Shown in pieces: positions 1 through 5,710 of a stretch of DNA of 5,710 nucleotides. Below the pieces are notes generated by a model. That model was not told where the DNA came from and did not search any database. It saw only the letters and a program-made list of their open reading frames with translations. This stretch comes from Xanthobacteraceae bacterium. GTDB lineage: Bacteria > Pseudomonadota > Alphaproteobacteria > Rhizobiales > Xanthobacteraceae. Within the stretch, counting starts at the first letter, position 1. The number at the start of each line of letters is the position of its first letter. The position numbers and the translations under genes were made by a program. Location of the stretch: NCBI GenBank assembly GCA_030043335.1, contig JASHXX010000274.1, positions 1 through 5,710 of the forward strand, given 5' to 3'.

Positions 1-2329
1 TGACCTCGGCGCGCGCGCCGCGCAGCCACGCGATAAAGCCCTGCAGCGAGGGCGTCTCGCGCCGCTCATAGTCGAGCGCGAGATTGAGAAATTCGTCGAG
101 CGCGTCATTGGCCTCGGTGCCAAGCCGGGCGAGGAAGCGATGTCGGCCGCCGCCGGCGCCGAGAAGCTTGGCGTAGAAGGCAAACGGCGTCTCACGCCGC
201 GCCGCTTCGCCAAGCGAGTCAAGACGCGCCGCTGCCTCCGCGAATTTCTCGCGCTCGGCAGCCTCGGCGCTCGCGGCCCTGGCGGCAAGCGCCGAGCGCA
301 GCGATGAGCGCCCGCGTTTCCAGGCAATGGCGAATAAATCGTCGTCGGAAAACCCGAACAGCGGGCTGCGCAGAACCGTCGCCAGCGCAAGATCGTCCTC
401 GCGCAACAACAGCGCGTCGGCAAGCGCGATGAGGTCCATGACCGCGATATGCTCGGTAAGCATCAGCCGATCGGCACCGGCGACGTCGACATTCTCGTTT
501 TTCAGCGCGCGGATGATCGCTTCGAACAGCGGCCCGCGCTGGCGCACCAGCACGAGCACGTCGCCATAGCGCGCCGCGCGACGCTCGATGCCGACCGGCA
601 CGCGGTCAGCGATGAATCGGCGCACGGTGCGGGCGATCCGCTGCGCAAGCTTAACTCGCGGGCTTGTCTCGCTCACGGTATCGAACGGCGCGTCCCAGCC
701 TTCGATCGGCTCGAGCGCTTCGGGCTTCGTCGGCTCCCAGATTTCGACAAGGCTCGGCGGCGCGTCGGGCAAGGCGATATGCGGCGGAAAGCCGCCGCTG
801 TCAGCGGTGACGCTGGCCGCGATCTCCTTCGCCTGGAACACCGCGTCCACCGCGCGGAGCACGCTGTCGCCGGAGCGGAACGAATGCTTGAACTCGCGGA
901 ATACGAAGTCGAGGCCGCCGGCCTGATGCGTACGCTCGAAATGCCGCCGCATCAGCACGAATTCCTCGGGCGCGGCGTCCTGGAACGAGAAAATCGACTG
1001 CTTCTCGTCACCGACCGCAAACATCGTGCGCCTGAGTCCGCGCGCGCCCTTGCCGGCGGTGAATTCGGCGGTCAGCCGGCAGACAATCTCCCATTGCTTG
1101 AGGCTCGTGTCCTGTGCCTCGTCGATCAACACATGATCGACGCCGAGGTCGAGCTTGTAGTGCACCCAGGCCGCCTCAATGCTGTTGAGGAGCGTCAGCG
1201 TCTTGTCGATCAGGTCGTCATAGTCGAGGAGGCCGCGGCGCTCCTTCTCGGCGCGATAGCGCGTCAGCACCGCCGCGGCGACGGTCAGCAGCGCGGCGCT
1301 GCGGTCGCGGCAGGCGACGGCGTTGCGCCGCTCGAGCACGGCGCAGACACGATCTTGTTCCGCGCCCAGGCGATCGATCAGGCCGGCGTCCTTGATCGCC
1401 CTGGTCCCGATCGATCTGCGCGGACTGCGGTCACTCGTGCAGAAAATGTCGATATAGGTCTCGATCCGGTCGGAGCCCGATCGTGCGGCAAGCGTGCGCC
1501 AGCGCTCGGCCTGCTCGCAGTCGGTCTTGGCACCCTGCGCGAATGCGGCGGCGAGTTCCGGCCACTCCGACGGCGCGATCAGGGCGCCGGAAAAGAACTC
1601 GGCTTCGACGCTATCGATATCCTCGCCGGCCCTGACGCCGAGCGCGCGCGAGAGGTCGGCGATCGCCGCGTCGAGACCGCCGCACCGAGCAAGCCAGCGT
1701 TCGATCGCATCGCGCCGGCCGATCGCTTCACGCATCACCTCGCGAAACGTTTGGTCGGCGGCTGCGGTCACGGCAACGCCGAGCGCACGGCCGAGCGCGC
1801 CTTCCGGCGCGGACGCACCTTCGATCAGCACCGCCAACGTCAACCGTTCCAGGAGCTGCGACTGTTCGGCCTCATCGAGCACGCCGAAGCGGGCGGCGAC
1901 ATTCGCCTCGAACGGAAACTGATGCAGAAGCTGCGTGCAGAAGGCGTGGATCGTCTGCACCTTAAGGCCGCCCGGCGTTTCCAGGGCGCGCGCGAACAGC
2001 CGCCGTGCCAGCGCCCGCCGATGTGCGCCCGGCGCCGCGCCTGAGCCTTCATGAATGGCGTTGTCGAGCGCGGCATCGTCGAGCGTGGTCCAGTGCCCGA
2101 GCGTGTCGAACACGCGCTTCGCCATATTGGCGGCCGCCGCCTTGGTGAAGGTGATGCAGAGAATTTTTTCCGGCTCGACGCCGGCGAACAGCAGATTGAT
2201 CACGCGCTGCGCCAAAACATGCGTCTTGCCCGATCCGGCATTGGCGGCGACCCACGCCGAAACCGCAGGATCGGAGACCTCGCCCTGCAAGGCGAGAACG
2301 TCGGGCGGGATGATGCTCGGCGATCTCAT
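1..2329 (-). CDS. addA: AddA, helicase-nuclease subunit of AddAB double-strand break repair complex (3' part beyond window)
   Basis: Probable motor subunit of AddAB, a cytoplasmic superfamily 1A (UvrD/RecB-like) helicase with a C-terminal RecB-type nuclease that unwinds and resects broken DNA ends for RecA. I translated the frame by hand: 776 codons are open from the ATG to the left edge. Visible motifs are Q15 (likely Q motif), Walker A ANAGSGKT (29-36), motif Ia ITFTKAAAANM (59-69), TIHAFC (126-131), LLDYDDLI (367-374), Walker B with IDEAQD (402-407), motif III GDEKQSIF (440-447), an FRSGDSVL segment (484-491) and GDVLVLVR (589-596). AGADRLMLTEHIAVMDL (617-633) and the LQGFIAWLRGARAEV segment at the edge resemble alphaproteobacterial AddA. 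Family members are about 1150-1180 residues, so motifs V and VI and the nuclease domain should lie to the left; they cannot be seen. The start is well supported: it overlaps the addB stop as ATGA and has GGGAG nine bases upstream. All motifs seen are intact, so the gene looks functional as far as it goes. Confidence 0.95.
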   Translation of the reverse strand, partial: MRSPSIIPPDVLALQGEVSDPAVSAWVAANAGSGKTHVLAQRVINLLFAGVEPEKILCITFTKAAAANMAKRVFDTLGHWTTLDDAALDNAIHEGSGAAPGAHRRALARRLFARALETPGGLKVQTIHAFCTQLLHQFPFEANVAARFGVLDEAEQSQLLERLTLAVLIEGASAPEGALGRALGVAVTAAADQTFREVMREAIGRRDAIERWLARCGGLDAAIADLSRALGVRAGEDIDSVEAEFFSGALIAPSEWPELAAAFAQGAKTDCEQAERWRTLAARSGSDRIETYIDIFCTSDRSPRRSIGTRAIKDAGLIDRLGAEQDRVCAVLERRNAVACRDRSAALLTVAAAVLTRYRAEKERRGLLDYDDLIDKTLTLLNSIEAAWVHYKLDLGVDHVLIDEAQDTSLKQWEIVCRLTAEFTAGKGARGLRRTMFAVGDEKQSIFSFQDAAPEEFVLMRRHFERTHQAGGLDFVFREFKHSFRSGDSVLRAVDAVFQAKEIAASVTADSGGFPPHIALPDAPPSLVEIWEPTKPEALEPIEGWDAPFDTVSETSPRVKLAQRIARTVRRFIADRVPVGIERRAARYGDVLVLVRQRGPLFEAIIRALKNENVDVAGADRLMLTEHIAVMDLIALADALLLREDDLALATVLRSPLFGFSDDDLFAIAWKRGRSSLRSALAARAASAEAAEREKFAEAAARLDSLGEAARRETPFAFYAKLLGAGGGRHRFLARLGTEANDALDEFLNLALDYERRETPSLQGFIAWLRGARAEV
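2326..2329 (-). other. addB stop / addA start overlap (ATGA)
   Basis: The addA ATG (2329-2327) and the addB TGA (2328-2326) share bases in an ATGA junction. This arrangement commonly allows a terminating ribosome to re-initiate. It implies that addB and addA are cotranscribed and probably translated at linked rates, as suits two subunits of one complex. The overlap is read directly; coupling is inferred. Confidence 0.95.
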
Positions 2330-5300
2330 GGCGCGCCGCTCCCGAACTCTTCGTCTTCGGGACCGCCGGTCGCCGACCATTCCTTGACACGGGCGAGGTG
2401 ATCATAATCGCCATAACGCGCCTTCCACATCGGATGCACCAGCGAGCGATAGGGCTCGTCGTCATTGTCAAAGCGCCGCACCAGTGTCGAAAGCTTTTCC
2501 AGGGCCCGGTCGGCTTGGCTGTCCGGCGTGCCTTCCTTGAACACGATCGGCTCGAGCCGGCCGGGGGGGACGCCACCCTTCAGCATCACATAGGCGAGTG
2601 CCGCGACCGCGGCGCCGGGCGGAATTTGCTCGAAGCCGCCCCGGCGCAGGATCGCAGCCTCGAGGGTGAGCTGCGGCGCCAAGCCGGTGCGCACCTGCTT
2701 CTCGGTCCGCAGCGAGCCGGTCTTGTAGTCGAGCACGACGTAACGGCCGTCGGCGTGGCGCTCGATGCGGTCGGCTCTGCCGCTTAGCTTGAATGCGCCG
2801 GTAGCGAGCGGAATCTCGATCTCGCCGCGGATCTCTGCGGCGATCGCCGCGATATCGCGGCGGCGTCCGGTCTCCCAGGCGGCGAACCACTGCGCGATGC
2901 GCATGAAGCGCGGCCACCAGAACGCCCGTGCCTCGGGAAATTCTTCGAGCGCGGCGAAGTGCGTGCGCCCGAGTTCGATCAGTTCGTGCGCCGGATCGGC
3001 CGGCAGATGCCGGGCAAAGCGCTGGGTGAATTCCCCGATTGCGGCGTGAACGACGGTGCCGCGCTCGGCGGCGCCGGGTGCGGCGTCGACCTCGTCGAGC
3101 GGTTTGAGGCGCAGCACGTGCTTGGCGTAGATCGTGTACGGGTCGCGCAGCCAGTGTTCGATCTCGGTGACGGAGAGACGCGTCGGCCGCGCCGCGCGCG
3201 GCGGCTTCGGCGCCGGCCGCGGCGCGGCTGCGACCTCGTCCGGACGGTCGAGCTCGCGCGCCCAGGCAAGATAGCTGTTGCCGCGCTCAATCACCCCCTG
3301 CCAGCGCGCGCCTGCGATCGCGGCAAGGCGCTGGACGAAACGCGATGGCACGGTCGGCGTGCCGGCGATCTTGGCGGCGCGCGTCAGGATCACCTCGCGC
3401 GCGCCGAGAAACTGGGCGAAATCGTGCGCCGACAACCCGATGCGGCGTTCGGGCAGATCGAGGCCGAGTTGCCTGCGCATCGGGCGGCTGAGCCAGCCGT
3501 CGGTCTGAGCTTCCGGCGGCCAGATTCCTTCGACGAGGCCGCCTAGCACGACCCGGTCGCTTTGCGTGAGCCGCGCTTCGAGCGGGCCGAGGATGCGCAC
3601 GCTCACGCCGTGCTGCGGCACGGACCGCAGCACGCGGCCGGCCAGCGCGGCGCCAAAGAGCTCAACATAGTCGGACGGCGCAACCGGAAAGTCGGCGGCG
3701 GCTTGGCTCGTCGCCAACTCATCGAGCGCGTCAGCAAGTCTTCCACCATCGGCGCCGGCGAAGGCGCCTTCCCGCCCGCCCTCGCACGATAGCGCGGCCA
3801 GCACATCGCGATGACGCGCGGCGAGATCGCCGAGCGAGCGCATCTCCCGGCCGACGCTTTCCAAAGGCGCCAACGCGTCGGCGAGGCGACGTACCAGATC
3901 GGCGGCGGCAGCAAGCTCGCCGTCGGTCAGATCGATGCGCGGATCAGAGGCATGCAGATCGGCCTCCTCCTTGCGGCGAAATTTCTCGAGCTCGCTCCGC
4001 AACGCTTCGAGGGCGCGGCCAAGGGCGGCGCTTGCCGGGCGCGGCCGCGGGCCTCGCAGCACCGCGCGCTCGAGCGCGGCGACGGCGCGATCAGTGCCGC
4101 GCAAGGAGAGCCGCAGCAACGGATGCTTGAGCAAGGCGAGGAGCGTCACCGGCGCGAGCCCGCCGAGCGCGGCGTCGGCAGCGAGCCGTGCAAACACGCC
4201 CGCCGGAGTCTCGGCCAGCGCCAGCCCGGCGGAATCCTCAGCCGCGATCGACCAGCGCGCGAGCGCCGCGCCGACACGGCGCGCCAGCGCCCGATCCGGC
4301 GTGACCAGCGCCGCGGTCTTTTTCTGCTCGACGGCTTCGCGCAGCGCGACCGCAATGGCGAGCGCTTCGTCCTCGGCGTGCGCGGCTTCGACCATCGCGA
4401 TCGTGTCGAATGCAGCAACGGCTGCTGCCTCGAACGCCGGATCGACGGCGCGCTGGCGCCAGAGATCGGTCGCCGCCGCTGGGCGCAACGCTTCCGAAAT
4501 CACCCGCTCGCGTCCGCACCCTTCCGCCAGCACCTTGACCGCAGACCGGGCCATGCCGATGCGTGCGATGAGCGCCTGCAGCGCGAATTGCGGATGGCCC
4601 GGCGCCGCGGGAACACCGTCGCGCTCGTCGCCGCCGATGATGCGCCAGGAGGCGTCGTCAAGATCGGTGTCGAGGCCGGGCAAGACCACGGCGCCGTGCG
4701 GCAGGCGCGCGATCGCCGCAATCAGATCCGCCGTCGCCGGAATCGATCCGGTCGAGCCGGCGATGATCACCGGCGCGTCCGTCCTGCGCACGAGCCGTGC
4801 CGTCTCGGCCTTGATCAGCGCGTCGCGCCGCGCCGGCGGCTCGATGAAGCCGCGCTCGCGCAGGATGTCCGGCCAGCTCCGGCGCGCGATCTGCAGGAAC
4901 TTGAGTGTCAGCTGCCAATAGGGATCGAGCGCGTCGGGCACCAGATCATCGAGCGCGTCCCACGACACGCCGCGCATGGTCACGTCGTCGATCAGCCGGG
5001 CCAGGTCGTCGGCGAGCGCGCAGGCTGCAGCCGGCGTCTGCGCGACGAGCGGCATGCCGCTCGCACCGCGGACTTCGGGCGCCTCGGCCCATTTCTGGAT
5101 CAGCCGCGCAAGGAGAAGCCGCCGTTCAAGCGCGCCGAGCGCCGGCGGCATTGCGAGCGCATCGGCGGCGACGGCGCCGGACGCGGCTTCGGCGAACGCG
5201 ATCTCGTCCTCGTCGATGTCGCCAATGGCGACGATGCGCGGCAGGATCGCGGCATCGCTGTTCAGCGTATCGAGAAAGGCATCGCGCGCCATCAGGCAGG

Positions 5301-5637
5301 CACGCCGCGTCGGCAGGTAAAGCGTGACGGCGGCGAGCGCCAGTGGATCAGCGGCCAGCCGGAAGCCGAGCTTGCCGTCGCTCAACGCCGTGATCAGCGT
5401 CGGCAGGAACGGCGCCGACGGCGGAATGGTGTAGACGTGCGACGCAGCGGCCGACGCACCAGTGATCTGGTCGTTCTCCTGCTCTTGCAGGAAATTGAAT
5501 GGCAGGGACAGCTGCGGCGACGCCGCCCCGCGCGGCCGGGCTTTCTCCTTCCTTCTGGACGAGGGCGCGAGTCCGCGAGTCCGGTCGCTCACTGCACGCG
5601 CTCCATCGAAGGCGGCTGTCCCGGCGAGTGGAGACAT
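2326..5637 (-). CDS. addB: AddB, nuclease and inactivated-helicase subunit of AddAB double-strand break repair complex
   Basis: Partner of AddA in the AddAB end-resection enzyme. The frame has 1103 codons. Residues about 67-800 form the helicase-like body of alphaproteobacterial AddB: YTIPPSAPFLPTLI (69-82), LYLPTRRA (106-113), AGSTGSIPATADL (293-305), and GLVEGIWPP (700-708) followed by WLSRPMR and PERRIGLSAHDF (729-740). No GxxxxGK[ST] motif occurs near the N-terminus, so this body is probably not an ATPase. A PD-(D/E)XK (RecB-type) nuclease domain follows (about 820-1060), with H864 in RGTVVHAAI, D956 in GRADRIE, D970 and K972 in LDYKTG, and Q989 in APQLTLEAA: the catalytic set looks complete. 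The only cysteines are at 114, 206, 374 and 618, so the nuclease-domain iron-sulphur cluster of Bacillus AddB is absent. The ATG at 5637 has no Shine-Dalgarno sequence, and residues 1-66 do not look like the family. Alternatives are GTG at 5592 and a non-canonical ATC at 5466, which would give 1046 residues, close to the family length. The function call is firm; the start is not. Confidence 0.93.
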   Translation of the reverse strand: MSPLAGTAAFDGARAVSDRTRGLAPSSRRKEKARPRGAASPQLSLPFNFLQEQENDQITGASAAASHVYTIPPSAPFLPTLITALSDGKLGFRLAADPLALAAVTLYLPTRRACLMARDAFLDTLNSDAAILPRIVAIGDIDEDEIAFAEAASGAVAADALAMPPALGALERRLLLARLIQKWAEAPEVRGASGMPLVAQTPAAACALADDLARLIDDVTMRGVSWDALDDLVPDALDPYWQLTLKFLQIARRSWPDILRERGFIEPPARRDALIKAETARLVRRTDAPVIIAGSTGSIPATADLIAAIARLPHGAVVLPGLDTDLDDASWRIIGGDERDGVPAAPGHPQFALQALIARIGMARSAVKVLAEGCGRERVISEALRPAAATDLWRQRAVDPAFEAAAVAAFDTIAMVEAAHAEDEALAIAVALREAVEQKKTAALVTPDRALARRVGAALARWSIAAEDSAGLALAETPAGVFARLAADAALGGLAPVTLLALLKHPLLRLSLRGTDRAVAALERAVLRGPRPRPASAALGRALEALRSELEKFRRKEEADLHASDPRIDLTDGELAAAADLVRRLADALAPLESVGREMRSLGDLAARHRDVLAALSCEGGREGAFAGADGGRLADALDELATSQAAADFPVAPSDYVELFGAALAGRVLRSVPQHGVSVRILGPLEARLTQSDRVVLGGLVEGIWPPEAQTDGWLSRPMRRQLGLDLPERRIGLSAHDFAQFLGAREVILTRAAKIAGTPTVPSRFVQRLAAIAGARWQGVIERGNSYLAWARELDRPDEVAAAPRPAPKPPRAARPTRLSVTEIEHWLRDPYTIYAKHVLRLKPLDEVDAAPGAAERGTVVHAAIGEFTQRFARHLPADPAHELIELGRTHFAALEEFPEARAFWWPRFMRIAQWFAAWETGRRRDIAAIAAEIRGEIEIPLATGAFKLSGRADRIERHADGRYVVLDYKTGSLRTEKQVRTGLAPQLTLEAAILRRGGFEQIPPGAAVAALAYVMLKGGVPPGRLEPIVFKEGTPDSQADRALEKLSTLVRRFDNDDEPYRSLVHPMWKARYGDYDHLARVKEWSATGGPEDEEFGSGAP
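2339..2343 (-). promoter_or_regulatory. Ribosome binding site of addA
   Basis: The minus strand reads GGGAG nine bases before the addA ATG, inside the last codons of addB. The spacing is normal for a Shine-Dalgarno sequence and supports the ATG at 2329 as the true start. Confidence 0.75.
5476..5480 (-). promoter_or_regulatory. Candidate addB ribosome binding site, in front of an ATC codon
   Basis: The minus strand reads AGGAG, then nine bases, then ATC (5466-5464), which is codon 58 of the long addB frame. From that ATC the protein reads TGASAAASHVYTIPPSAPF, reaching the conserved AddB N-terminus within about ten residues, and would be 1046 residues long. ATC is a permitted but very rare initiator in bacteria. 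Either addB really starts here, or a base differs from an ancestral or true ATG, or translation begins further upstream and the motif is chance. Confidence 0.45.
5566..5581. repeat. Two tandem copies of CGCGAGTC
   Basis: The plus strand carries CGCGAGTC twice back to back in the addB leader. It is a small local duplication; in the open addB frame it gives a repeated Thr-Arg-Gly-Leu-Ala type sequence. It may be slippage in non-coding DNA. No function is suggested. Confidence 0.6.
5590..5604 (-). promoter_or_regulatory. Alternative addB start: GTG with GGAG
   Basis: In the addB frame the minus strand has GGAG (5604-5601), eight bases, then GTG (5592-5590), which is codon 16. This is the best-supported conventional start codon, since the ATG at 5637 has no purine-rich stretch at the right distance. 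It would still leave about 50 residues before the conserved part of the protein. Confidence 0.35.
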
Positions 5638-5694
5638 GCCAAAGGGCGGCTGAGTTGGGGCAAAGCATTGCAGCTGGCCGCAGCCTGCTCCTTC

Positions 5695-5710
5695 TCCCCC
5701 CTTGGGGGGA
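5695..5710. repeat. Perfect GC-rich palindrome at the window edge
   Basis: TCCCCCC and GGGGGGA form arms of seven bases separated by TT. The repeat touches the right edge, so its full extent is unknown. The two-base spacer is too short for an ordinary hairpin loop, though a shorter stem with a larger loop could form. Beside it the plus strand is pyrimidine-rich (CCTGCTCCTTCT). It could belong to a dispersed intergenic palindromic element or to the terminator of an upstream gene; no T-run is visible inside the window to support the latter. Confidence 0.55.

Larger units (their letters stand above)
5467..5710 (-). other. addB leader region, probably mostly non-coding
   Basis: These 244 bases precede the conserved part of AddB. 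The addB frame is open from 5637, but the 57 residues it would encode are rich in Arg, Ala, Ser and Pro and resemble nothing I know in AddB. By hand count, 14 of these 57 codons end in A or T, including an AGA followed by an AGG, against 13 of 80 in residues 60-139. The difference is modest and only weakly suggests non-coding sequence. No end of an upstream gene can be recognised, and I see no convincing -35/-10 promoter. Confidence 0.45.

Noticed and set aside
449..2044. Plus-strand open frame of 531 codons opposite addA
   Set aside because: It is codon-aligned with addA on the opposite strand, so each of its codons is the reverse complement of an addA codon. High third-position GC in addA removes stops from this antisense frame. 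Its translation is Arg/Ala/Glu/His-rich with no recognisable motif, while the addA frame carries every expected helicase motif.
3935..4921. Plus-strand open frame of 328 codons opposite addB
   Set aside because: Its Ser/Arg/Ala-rich low-complexity translation is typical of an antisense shadow of GC-rich coding sequence. It lies wholly within the well-supported addB frame.
5383..5385. TTG (codon 85) as an addB start
   Set aside because: It would remove the conserved YTIPPSAPFLPTLI segment at the AddB N-terminus.
5348..5668. Minus-strand open frame of 106 codons overlapping the addB start in another frame
   Set aside because: I considered it as the end of an upstream gene, but it starts within the window with no Shine-Dalgarno sequence, has no recognisable motif, and runs into the conserved beginning of addB in a different frame.
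1..5710. CRISPR array, tRNA/rRNA genes, insertion sequence or defence island
   Set aside because: The two addB-addA frames fill nearly the whole window. I saw no spaced direct repeats, tRNA-like cloverleaf, transposase motifs or terminal inverted repeats with target duplications.

Overview
The window is one dense, GC-rich stretch from what looks like an alphaproteobacterium, most plausibly a member of the Hyphomicrobiales (Bradyrhizobium/Xanthobacter-like). I infer this from the heavy G/C preference at third codon positions and from the two proteins, which match the alphaproteobacterial form of AddA and AddB rather than the Bacillus form. I recognised the families from motifs read by eye; no search was run.

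Layout: everything recognisable is on the minus strand and transcribed right to left. The right end (about 5467-5710) is a leader region. It holds a perfect short palindrome cut by the window edge, a small tandem duplication, and the uncertain beginning of addB. addB (2326-5637 as the longest conventional-start reading frame) encodes the inactivated-helicase plus nuclease subunit. addA starts inside the addB stop codon (ATGA overlap at 2326-2329). It runs off the left edge of the window with 776 codons visible, so its last helicase motifs and its own nuclease domain lie outside. No other gene is supported on either strand.

How they work together: AddA and AddB form the AddAB helicase-nuclease, the counterpart of RecBCD. 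It binds double-strand DNA ends, unwinds and resects them, and prepares a 3' single-stranded tail for RecA. AddA supplies the ATP-driven motor: its Walker A, Walker B and motif III are all visible. AddB supplies a second nuclease domain, visible near its C-terminus, and a helicase-like body without a Walker A. The overlapping stop and start suggest translational coupling, which would suit two subunits of one complex.

This is a housekeeping DNA-repair operon and I see no evidence of an undescribed system. The most useful open point is the addB start. The protein similar to the family appears to begin at codon 58 of the open frame, exactly where a good Shine-Dalgarno sequence is followed by ATC instead of ATG.
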